A stretch of 5,438 nt of DNA from Actinomycetota bacterium (GTDB lineage: Bacteria; Actinomycetota; Thermoleophilia; Gaiellales; Gaiellaceae). Under the pieces are notes generated by a model. It searched no databases. It was not told the origin of the DNA and saw only the letters and a program-made list of their open reading frames with translations. The stretch is taken from assembly GCA_013698195.1 (NCBI GenBank), contig JACCVK010000071.1:1-5438 (forward strand). Direction: 5' to 3'. Shown piece by piece: positions 1 to 5,438 of this stretch (position 1 is its first letter; every line of letters starts with the position of its first letter). Both the position numbers and the translations under genes were made by a program.

Positions 1-1
1 C

Positions 2-574
2 TTCGGGATGGGATGCTTCTGGGGGGCGGAAAAGCTGTTTTGGGAGCACGGGCGACCTCCCCTGGAAGGACTGCCCAACCCGAGGGACCCGGAGCGGATG
101 TTCTGGCAGGCGCCGGGGGTCTACACGACGGCGGCGGGCTACGCGGGCGGTTCGACGCAGAATCCGACCTACGAGGACGTCTGCTCCGGGCGGACGGGCC
201 ATACGGAGGTGGTGCTCGCGGTCTTCGATCCCGCGCAGACGAGCTACGACGAGATGCTGCGCGTCTTCTGGGAGGGCCACGATCCGACGCAGGGCATGAG
301 GCAGGGCAACGACGTCGGGACGCAGTACCGCTCCGCGCTCTACTTCGAGAACGAGCGGCAGCACGAAGCAGCACTTGCCTCGCAGGCCCGGTTCCAGGTG
401 GAGCTCGCGAAGGCGGGCCACGGAAAGATCACGACCGAGATCGCCGAGGCCGGCCCGTTCTACTATGCCGAGTCGTATCACCAGCAGTACCTCGCGAAGA
501 ACCCGAACGGCTACTGCGGGCTCGGCGGCACCGGCGTCACCTGGCCTGTCGGCACCGGCATCGCGACCTCGTAA
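2..574 (+). CDS. msrA: Peptide-methionine (S)-S-oxide reductase MsrA, 5' end cut by window edge
   Basis: This enzyme reduces methionine-S-sulfoxide in proteins and free methionine back to methionine, normally in the cytoplasm and recycled by thioredoxin. The catalytic motif GCFWG is at bases 11-25, with the nucleophilic Cys at 14-16. Family motifs follow in order: GYAGG, TYEDVCSGRTGHTE, FWEGHDPTQGMRQGND, GTQYRSALYF, FYYAESYHQQYL and NPNGYCGLGG. The frame is open through the first complete codon (Phe-Gly before the first visible Met), and MsrA proteins normally have residues before GCFWG. The ATG at 8 is therefore probably internal and the true start lies left of the window. Two oddities stand out. 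About 21 extra residues (bases 44-106) sit between GCFWGAEKLFW and the QAPGVYTTA that normally follows directly. The last recycling Cys is replaced by Trp (542-544), leaving the Cys in GYCG as the likely resolving residue. It converges on the transporter operon with 7 bases between stops, so it is not part of that operon. Confidence 0.95.
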   Translation, partial: FGMGCFWGAEKLFWEHGRPPLEGLPNPRDPERMFWQAPGVYTTAAGYAGGSTQNPTYEDVCSGRTGHTEVVLAVFDPAQTSYDEMLRVFWEGHDPTQGMRQGNDVGTQYRSALYFENERQHEAALASQARFQVELAKAGHGKITTEIAEAGPFYYAESYHQQYLAKNPNGYCGLGGTGVTWPVGTGIATS

Positions 575-581
575 GCCTGAG

Positions 582-1781
582 CTAGCCGCGCAGCTCCGCC
601 CAAGCAGCCTGCCACTCCTCGAGCGTCTTGCACGTTTCGCCGCGAGACGGATCGTCACAGTCCTCCAGAGGAGTCGTGCGGTAGTAGACGTCCCCCCACC
701 AGGCCTCGTCGTCCGCGTGCAGCGCCGCGCAGTGACCCTCAGCCTGCGTTAGGTCGCACGCGCCGACGTTGGCCGGCGCCTGTCCCGTTGACTCGGCGAT
801 CTGGGCTTGCACCTGCGCCGAGACGGCGTAGTCCATCCACAGGTACATGCAGTTCGGATTCGCCGCTCGCGCGTACACCATCCACGTGTCCGACCAACCG
901 GTCGTGCCCTCGACCGGCTTCACAGCTTCGTGCGGAATCTTCTCGGCCAGCATGGCCTCGACCTCCGCGGGCCGGGCGATTCCCACCGCGCTCTCGCCAC
1001 TCCGGAACGAGTCGATACGGGTCGCGTCGCCGGGCTGCACGTACTCGCCCACATGACGTGCTTGCTTCCTCAACAGCGCGAGCGCAGCCCGGAATTGCGG
1101 CTCGTTCAGCTGGTAAGGATCCACGATCCCGAGCCCGGACCGTGCCGACATCAGGTACAGCGCCGCGTCGGCGATGAGCATCGGGTCGTCGGGGAGCGAG
1201 AGCCGACCGGTGAGCGTCGGAGTGACATCCCAGAGCAGCTGCGAGCTGTCGGTACCGCCGGGCACCGCGTCGGTGCGATACACGAGCAGATTCGGCCCGC
1301 GCCCGATGGGAACTCCGTAAGGCCCGCCGTCCGAGGCGTGGGCGGTGCGAACGAAGCCGTCCTGCACCTGCTCGTAGTTCGGGACGAGCCGAACGGCGAG
1401 CGGCGCGACGTCGCTGCTTTCGATGAGCTCTCCTGCCACCTCTCCCGGCGCCGAGACGCCGTCGTAGTCGCCGTCCCCCACGAGGTTGACGATCTTGGCC
1501 GGATCGGTCTCGGTCGTCGCTTCGATGCGGCAACCGGTCTCTCGGACGAACGGCTCGGTCCAGTCAGCTTCCGCGTACCCCGGCAGCGAGACCAGGCGCA
1601 AGGCGCCCTCGTTCCGCGCGAGCCGCCTGATCTTGGACAGGGACGAGCCGAGGCCGTCGATGTTGGCGCCGCGATCCTCGTCCCCGAACGTGCATGAGGC
1701 GGCGATCGCCGCCAGGGCGGAGACGAGCAGAGTCGCGACGACACGCGTCACGTGTCGCTGGACCGCGATCCCGCGGCGCAC
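582..1781 (-). CDS. Second polyamine-type ABC transporter substrate-binding lipoprotein (PotD family paralog)
   Basis: This is a predicted extracytoplasmic binding protein of about 399 residues. The N-terminus is basic (MRRGIAVQRHVTR), followed by a hydrophobic stretch ending in AIAASC, a plausible though not classical lipobox with the lipid Cys at 30. The chosen start is the GTG at 1781, because AGGTGG lies 7 bases upstream and it gives a normal signal peptide. An in-frame GTG at 1817 would add 12 residues but has no visible ribosome site. The protein aligns end to end with the binding protein at 3662-4867: about 60% identity by eye over the last 110 residues and clearly less in the N-terminal half. 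Both share GYGVP-GRGPN, GTTGWSDTWM, NPNCMYLWM, HADDE-WW and the C-terminal RGE-CKT-EEW-AAW. Six further cysteines (84, 311, 342, 351, 375, 384) match the paralog. The paralog's pocket residues Trp66 and Trp271 are Leu66 and Arg270 here, so the ligand may differ. No promoter is evident in the gap after potC, so co-transcription as the last operon gene is likely. Function is inferred from family and context. Confidence 0.9.
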   Translation of the reverse strand: MRRGIAVQRHVTRVVATLLVSALAAIAASCTFGDEDRGANIDGLGSSLSKIRRLARNEGALRLVSLPGYAEADWTEPFVRETGCRIEATTETDPAKIVNLVGDGDYDGVSAPGEVAGELIESSDVAPLAVRLVPNYEQVQDGFVRTAHASDGGPYGVPIGRGPNLLVYRTDAVPGGTDSSQLLWDVTPTLTGRLSLPDDPMLIADAALYLMSARSGLGIVDPYQLNEPQFRAALALLRKQARHVGEYVQPGDATRIDSFRSGESAVGIARPAEVEAMLAEKIPHEAVKPVEGTTGWSDTWMVYARAANPNCMYLWMDYAVSAQVQAQIAESTGQAPANVGACDLTQAEGHCAALHADDEAWWGDVYYRTTPLEDCDDPSRGETCKTLEEWQAAWAELRG

Positions 1782-1788
1782 GTGCTGC

Positions 1789-1794
1789 CCACCT
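1789..1794 (-). promoter_or_regulatory. Putative ribosome binding site for the second binding protein
   Basis: AGGTGG on the minus strand lies 7 bases before the GTG at 1781, the same spacing as the strong site of the first binding protein. It is the reason for preferring this start over the GTG at 1817. A purine-rich GGAGAGGA at 1802-1809 is about 20 bases away, too far to serve this start. The site is a weaker match to the Shine-Dalgarno consensus than that of the first binding protein, which could mean lower expression of this copy. Confidence 0.45.
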
Positions 1795-1857
1795 GCGCTC
1801 GTCCTCTCCACCCACACGACCAGACCATTGCAGGCGGCGCGGCGGTCGCGGCTCGCT

Positions 1858-2712
1858 CTACGGTTCCGCTTCGATTGTCGGCGCGACCGGTCCCCGAACG
1901 GTGCGCTCGGTCGCGAGCGCCCCGGCGCCCGCGATCCGCTGCGCGATGTACACGGGGATGATCGACAGGAGGATCACGAAGAGCGCGACGACGTTCACGA
2001 CGGGCAACTCTGCAGGCCGCGAGAGCGTCGCGAAGATCCAGATCGGAAGGGTCTGCTGCGCTCCGGCCGTGAAGATCGTGACGATCACCTCGTCGAACGA
2101 GAGCGCGAACGCCAGGAGCGCTCCCGCGAGCAGCGCGCTCCGGAGCTGCGGGAACATGACGTAGCGGAATGTCTGCAGGCTGTCCGCCCCGAGATCCGCG
2201 GACGCCTCGTCCAGCGAGCCGGCCGTTCGGCGCAGCCGGGCGATGGCATTGTTGTAGACGACCACGACGCAGAACGTCGCGTGGCCGAGGATGATCGTCG
2301 CGAGCCCGAAGCTCAGTCCTAGCGGGCCGAAGACGTCGAGGATCGTCGCCTGAAGCGCGAGACCGGTGATGATCCCAGGAAGCGCAATCGGGAGGATCAC
2401 GGCGAACGAGATCACCTCCCGGCCGAAGAAGCGATAACGGGAGACGGCGAGCGCGGCGAGCGTCCCCAGCACGAGCGACACGACCGTCGCGCCAACTCCC
2501 GCCAACAGCGAGAGCTGGAGGGCGTCCCGCACCTGCTCGTCCTCGAACGCAACTCTGAACCAGCGCGTGCTGTAGTTCCGGATCGGCCACTCCTGCGTCA
2601 CGTTGCGGTTGAACGCATACAGGCCGATGAGGAGCAGCGGGAGGTAGATGAACGCGAGCGTCACCCCGGCACCGAGCCGCAGGAGCACGCGCGTCAGCCT
2701 CGACTCCACCAT
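1858..2712 (-). CDS. potC: Polyamine-type ABC transporter permease, PotC-like
   Basis: This is a 284-residue integral membrane subunit that would pair with the PotB-like protein to form the import channel. About six hydrophobic segments are visible, near residues 15-33, 67-90, 103-121, 136-155, 193-215 and 238-258. The binding-protein-dependent permease EAA motif spans residues 169-188: it starts EASADLG and ends in FP, and it docks the ATPase. The stretch SFDEVIVTIF, then TLPIWIF and a conserved Val-Asn, resembles the C-terminal region of PotC/PotI proteins. The ATG start shares its last-strand base with the potB stop (TGATG, one-base overlap), and only a weak GAG lies upstream, so translation is probably coupled to potB. 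Length is normal for the family. The C-terminal tail after the last segment is hydrophilic (about 25 residues) and likely cytoplasmic. The gene symbol is by family resemblance; the substrate is not proven. Confidence 0.93.
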   Translation of the reverse strand: MVESRLTRVLLRLGAGVTLAFIYLPLLLIGLYAFNRNVTQEWPIRNYSTRWFRVAFEDEQVRDALQLSLLAGVGATVVSLVLGTLAALAVSRYRFFGREVISFAVILPIALPGIITGLALQATILDVFGPLGLSFGLATIILGHATFCVVVVYNNAIARLRRTAGSLDEASADLGADSLQTFRYVMFPQLRSALLAGALLAFALSFDEVIVTIFTAGAQQTLPIWIFATLSRPAELPVVNVVALFVILLSIIPVYIAQRIAGAGALATERTVRGPVAPTIEAEP

Positions 2713-3608
2713 CAGAGCGACTCGAAGGCCCGTAGCCGCCGGGCTACCAGCAGGTACAGGATCATCACGACGATGGGAACGAACGCGAACGCTGCCGCGA
2801 TCGGAAGGTTCTCGCCGCGCCGCTGGTAGATGACAGTGCCGATGAACTGCTCGCTGGTGATCAGGCCCGGCGCGATGTAGTCGCCGAGCGTGAGCGAGAA
2901 CGTGAAGATCGACCCCGCGACGACGGCCGGGAACGCGAGCGGGAGGATGACGCGGAGGAATGTCGTCGTCGCGCGCGCACCGAGATCCGCAGACGCCTCG
3001 AGAAGCGAGTTTGGGATCCGCTCAAGCCCCGCGTAGATCGGCAGGATCATGAACGGCAGCCAGAGGTACGTGAAAACGAGCCAGAGCCCGACCGTCGATA
3101 GGCCGTCGAACTGCACGCCGAATGGCTCGAGCCCCCAGTTGACGACGCCTCCGCTCGAGAGGACGGTGCGCCAGGCGATCACCTTGACGAGGTAGCTCGC
3201 CCACAGCGGCATCAGGACCGCCACGATGAGGAGGTTGCGTGTCCGCGACGACGCGACCCGCGCCATGTAGAAGGCGATCGGGAACGCGAGCACCGCGTCT
3301 GCGACCGTGACGAGCGCTGCCATCCGGATCGTCCGCCAAGCGACGTCCCGGTATACGTCGCGCTCGAACAGGTCCCTGAAGTTGTCGAGCGTGAACTCCC
3401 GCACGACCTCCGCAGTGAACGGATCGGTGTCCCAGAACGCCGAGAGCAGGAGGACGACGAGGGACCCGAGGTAGACGACGACCATCCACCCGACGGGTAG
3501 CGCGAGAAGCGCCGCGAGCCGGAGCCGCGGATGCCGGTAGAAGAAGGTCGAGAGGCGCCGTCCCGGGGAAACCCGGGGCGGCGCCTCAGCGTTCGTGACC
3601 GAGGTCAA
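2712..3608 (-). CDS. potB: Polyamine-type ABC transporter permease, PotB-like
   Basis: This is a 298-residue membrane subunit and the partner of the PotC-like permease. Hydrophobic segments lie near residues 31-57, 95-115, 126-146, 173-193, 224-245 and 270-289, giving the usual six. The EAA motif spans residues 204-223, beginning EASADLG and ending in ILP. The long periplasmic loop after the first segment contains FTLDNFRDLFE, a pattern typical of PotB-type permeases. The start is a TTG at 3608: an in-frame TGA lies three codons upstream (3615-3617), and no ATG or GTG occurs before Met42, which is inside the first membrane segment. A short GAGG lies 4 bases before the TTG, so initiation looks weak. 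The gene follows the first binding-protein gene by 53 bases that include a hairpin, and it overlaps potC by one base. Weak initiation and the hairpin would fit less permease than binding protein being made. Confidence 0.93.
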   Translation of the reverse strand: MTSVTNAEAPPRVSPGRRLSTFFYRHPRLRLAALLALPVGWMVVVYLGSLVVLLLSAFWDTDPFTAEVVREFTLDNFRDLFERDVYRDVAWRTIRMAALVTVADAVLAFPIAFYMARVASSRTRNLLIVAVLMPLWASYLVKVIAWRTVLSSGGVVNWGLEPFGVQFDGLSTVGLWLVFTYLWLPFMILPIYAGLERIPNSLLEASADLGARATTTFLRVILPLAFPAVVAGSIFTFSLTLGDYIAPGLITSEQFIGTVIYQRRGENLPIAAAFAFVPIVVMILYLLVARRLRAFESL

Positions 3609-3620
3609 CGGGCCTCATGG

Positions 3621-3636
3621 TCCGCCGTAAGGCGGA
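3621..3636 (-). other. Small GC-rich hairpin between the binding-protein gene and potB
   Basis: The inverted repeat TCCGCC-TTAC-GGCGGA (minus strand) has a perfect 6-base-pair stem and a 4-base loop. One more G-C pair is possible beyond a single mismatch. It lies in the 53-base gap after the TAG stop of the first binding protein and 12 bases before the TTG start of potB. No U-run follows, so it is not a standard terminator. In importer operons such as malE-malF, hairpins at this junction protect the upstream binding-protein message from 3' decay. The same role here is inference. The stem is short and GC-rich DNA makes such repeats by chance. Confidence 0.35.
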
Positions 3637-3661
3637 GCCACCACCAGACCCGACTTGCCAT

Positions 3662-4867
3662 CTAGCCTCGGATCTCCGTCCAGGCGGCCTCCCACTCCTC
3701 CTGGGTCTTGCAGACCTCGCCGCGGTCGTCGCCGCAGTCGGCGGTCGGGGTGGTCCAGTAGTAGATGTCCTCCCACCACGACTCGTCGTCCGCGTGGAAC
3801 TCGCTGCAGTGGTTCTCGTTCTCGGTGAGCTCGCACGCCTTCAGGTTGACGGGCGCCTCGCCGAAGCCCTCGGCCACGGCCGCCTGCGCCTCCGGGGCGA
3901 TCATGTGGTTCATCCAGAGGTACATGCAGTTCGGGTTCGCCGCTTCGGAGTAGATCATCCAGGTGTCCGACCAGCCGGTCGTCCCTTCCTTCGGCTTGAT
4001 CGCGGACACGGGCACGGCCGGATCGGCGTTCGTGAGCTGGAGGTACTGGTACGGCCACGTCGTCCCGACGACGCTGTCGCCGTTCGTGTACTCGCTGATC
4101 TGCTTCGCGACGTCTCCGGGCCAGTAGTTGACGCCCGCTGCAGCCTGCTTCTTCAGCAGCTCGACTGCCGCGTTGAACTGCTCGTCGTCGAGGAAGTACG
4201 GGTTGTCGATCCCGAGCTCGGGCTGCGTCGCCTTCAGGTAGACCGCCGCATCGGCGATGAAGATCGAGTCGTCGTAGATCGAAATCTTGCCCTTGTACTT
4301 CGCGAGCTCGTCGTCCTCCCAGATCACACTCCAGCTGTCGGTGGACTCGGCGACCTCGTCGGTGCGGAACATGAGGTAGTTCGGCCCCCGCCCGTGCGGC
4401 ACGCCGTAAGGCTCCCCGTCGAGGCTGTTGTAGTCCTTCCCCTTGATGCCCTCCTGCACGTCGGCGTAGTTGGGGATGAACTCCGTGTTGATGGGGGCGA
4501 CGTCACCGGTCGTCATCAGGCGGACGCTCGCGTTGCCCGATGCGGACACGCCGTCGTACTCGCCCGTCTGGATGAGGCTGATCATGTCGTCCGAGCTGCC
4601 GCCGTCCTTTGTGTTCACGGTGCAGCCGGTCGCAGCCTTGAACTCGTCGGTGAGCTGCGCGTAGCCCGCCCATTGCACGACGTTGACTTCACCCTCCTCG
4701 CGCGCGAGCTCCTGGATCTCTTCAAGGGAGGAGCCGAGCCCTTCGATCTCCGTGCTCGCGCTTCCTCCGTCGTCTCCTCCGCCACAGCCGGCCGCCACGA
4801 CCGCAAGTGCCGTCACGACCAACCCCAACGCCGTCCACAATGCCAGGCGGTGCCTGCCTCCAGTCAT
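3662..4867 (-). CDS. potD: Polyamine-type ABC transporter substrate-binding lipoprotein, PotD-like
   Basis: This is a 401-residue extracytoplasmic binding protein that would deliver the ligand to the PotB/PotC channel. The signal peptide has basic residues (MTGGRHR), a hydrophobic core and AVVAAGC, with the lipid Cys at 28, then a Gly/Asp/Ser-rich linker to about residue 40. The fold resembles PotD/PotF: VVQWAGY near 63-69 parallels the Trp-x-x-Tyr of E. coli PotD (Trp34, Tyr37). Trp271, and Trp299 with Asp301 in GWSDTW, parallel PotD Trp229, Trp255 and Asp257. This supports a polyamine or similar cationic ligand but does not prove it. Six cysteines at 82, 314, 345, 354, 378 and 386 suggest disulfides outside the cell; E. 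coli PotD has no such set in its C-terminal half. The ATG at 4867 is chosen over a possible in-frame start near 4918 because AAGGAGGGG precedes it at proper spacing and the signal peptide then begins correctly. Start and potA stop overlap as ATGA, implying translational coupling. Confidence 0.94.
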   Translation of the reverse strand: MTGGRHRLALWTALGLVVTALAVVAAGCGGGDDGGSASTEIEGLGSSLEEIQELAREEGEVNVVQWAGYAQLTDEFKAATGCTVNTKDGGSSDDMISLIQTGEYDGVSASGNASVRLMTTGDVAPINTEFIPNYADVQEGIKGKDYNSLDGEPYGVPHGRGPNYLMFRTDEVAESTDSWSVIWEDDELAKYKGKISIYDDSIFIADAAVYLKATQPELGIDNPYFLDDEQFNAAVELLKKQAAAGVNYWPGDVAKQISEYTNGDSVVGTTWPYQYLQLTNADPAVPVSAIKPKEGTTGWSDTWMIYSEAANPNCMYLWMNHMIAPEAQAAVAEGFGEAPVNLKACELTENENHCSEFHADDESWWEDIYYWTTPTADCGDDRGEVCKTQEEWEAAWTEIRG

Positions 4868-5438
4868 TCTGTCCCCTCCTTCGCTTCCTCGATTTCCGAT
4901 TGCTGCTCCGTATGCCACGTGAGCCGCACACGGCGACCTTTCGCTTCGAGCACCTGAGCCGAGCCCCCCTCCAGGTTCTGCGCCAGCACCTGGAGCTCGC
5001 CGCCCCGCTCGAGCGTGACGTGATAACGGGTGAACGGGCCCGCGTACTGAACGTCGCGCACGAGTCCGTCCTCCACATGGCCGCCGGCGGTTGGCTGCGC
5101 GCCGTCGTCGAGCAGTCGAATCTTCTCCGGCCTGACGGTGTACCGGCTTCCGTCGCGCTCGATGACGTTCGAGACTCCGACGAACGCGGCGATGAACTCC
5201 GTCTGCGGATGCTCGTAGACCTCTGCGGGCGGCCCGATCTGCTCGATTCTCCCCTCGTTGAAGACCGCAAGCCGATCCGACATCGTCAGCGCCTCTTCTT
5301 GATCGTGCGTCACGTATACGAAGGTGATCCCGACCTCCTGCTGGATCTGCTTCAGCTCGATCTGCATCTCTTGCCGGAGCTTGAGATCGAGCGCTCCCAA
5401 CGGCTCGTCCAGCAGGAGCACTTTCGGGCGATTGACGA
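4864..5438 (-). CDS. potA: Polyamine-type ABC transporter ATP-binding protein, PotA-like, C-terminal part (5' end beyond window)
   Basis: This is the ATPase subunit that powers the importer from the cytoplasmic face. Only the last 190 residues or so are in the window. The frame stays open to the right edge (VNRPK before VLLLDEP), so the GTG at 5421 is internal. The visible part starts at Walker B, VLLLDEP, with the catalytic Glu at 5404-5406, then the D-loop GALD. ITFVYVTHDQEEALTMSDR follows, with the switch His at 5305-5307. GRIEQIGPPAEVYEHP and FIAAFVG come next, which is very close to PotA-type ATPases. A C-terminal TOBE-type regulatory domain follows, with YTVRPEKIRLL and VQYAGPFTRYHV. 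The Walker A, Q-loop and LSGGQ signature would lie upstream, outside the window. The TGA stop overlaps the ATG of the binding-protein gene by four bases (ATGA at 4864-4867), and the last codons also carry its ribosome site. As the first visible operon gene it should be preceded, off the right edge, by its own N-terminal half and probably the promoter. Confidence 0.95.
   Translation of the reverse strand, partial: VNRPKVLLLDEPLGALDLKLRQEMQIELKQIQQEVGITFVYVTHDQEEALTMSDRLAVFNEGRIEQIGPPAEVYEHPQTEFIAAFVGVSNVIERDGSRYTVRPEKIRLLDDGAQPTAGGHVEDGLVRDVQYAGPFTRYHVTLERGGELQVLAQNLEGGSAQVLEAKGRRVRLTWHTEQQSEIEEAKEGTE
4873..4881 (-). promoter_or_regulatory. Strong ribosome binding site for the first binding protein
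   Basis: AAGGAGGGG on the minus strand contains a full AGGAGG core 7 bases before the ATG at 4867. It lies inside the last codons of the ATPase gene. It fixes the binding-protein start and is the best Shine-Dalgarno match in the window, as expected for the subunit needed in greatest amount. Confidence 0.8.

Noticed and set aside
579..596. Inverted repeat GAGCT / AGCTC with an 8-base loop over the convergent stops, a possible two-way terminator
   Set aside because: The stem is only 5 base pairs and no T-run follows on either strand, so chance explains it.
834..867. A 34-base stretch nearly identical (2 mismatches by eye) to 3911-3944 in the other binding-protein gene, possibly recent gene conversion
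   Set aside because: It encodes the conserved ANPNCMYLWM block, where Met and Trp have a single codon and the remaining codons are the GC-rich preferred ones. Protein conservation and codon bias are enough to explain the match.
807..1697. Open frame of 296 codons on the plus strand, antisense to the second binding protein
   Set aside because: It mirrors the antisense frame over the paralogous gene, so it arises from the same protein sequence on the other strand. It has no recognisable domain and an Arg/His/Val-rich make-up.
1782..1857. Possible separate promoter for the second binding protein in the gap after potC
   Set aside because: No -35/-10 like pair or AT-rich stretch is visible; the gap is GC-rich throughout, so read-through from potC is the simpler reading.
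1748..2590. Open frame of 280 codons on the minus strand in another frame through potC
   Set aside because: The overlapping potC frame has six membrane segments and an EAA motif; this one is Arg/Ala-rich and without motifs.
3617..4957. Open frame of 446 codons on the plus strand, antisense to the first binding protein and the end of the ATPase gene
   Set aside because: The minus strand here encodes well-recognised proteins with a signal peptide, ribosome site and family motifs. The antisense translation shows no family motif and is Val/Arg/Leu rich, as expected from the complement of GC-rich codons.

Overview
The window is GC-rich DNA in which nearly every base is coding. Starts other than ATG (GTG, TTG) are likely, and long open frames lie antisense to real genes, as expected at this base composition. 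The protein sequences look actinobacterial, perhaps one of the deep-branching high-GC lineages such as Thermoleophilia. That placement is an impression from composition and sequence style, not a computed result.

Layout: from the left edge to base 574 on the plus strand is a methionine sulfoxide reductase A gene whose first codons lie outside the window. From base 582 to the right edge everything is on the minus strand and forms one operon-like run for a polyamine-type (spermidine/putrescine family) ABC importer. In transcription order it holds the C-terminal part of the ATPase (potA-like, entering from beyond the right edge), a lipoprotein substrate-binding protein (potD-like), two permeases (potB-like and potC-like), and a second, paralogous substrate-binding lipoprotein at the downstream end. 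The two runs converge tail to tail with only 7 bases between stop codons.

The parts fit one machine. The ATPase works as a dimer on the inner face of the membrane, PotB and PotC form the heterodimeric channel, and a lipid-anchored binding protein delivers the ligand. Junctions are tight: ATPase and first binding protein overlap by 4 bases (ATGA), and potB and potC overlap by 1 base (TGATG). A 53-base gap holding a small GC-rich hairpin separates the first binding protein from potB, and a gap of about 76 bases precedes the second binding protein.

The most interesting point is the pair of binding proteins around one set of permeases. They share six cysteines beyond the lipid cysteine and a strongly conserved C-terminal third. 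The downstream copy has lost two tryptophans that the first copy shares with the polyamine pocket of E. coli PotD, so it may bind a different ligand. The MsrA also carries an in-frame insertion of about 21 residues near its catalytic motif and has Trp in place of its usual last cysteine. I see no CRISPR array, mobile element, RNA gene or wholly unfamiliar gene system here.
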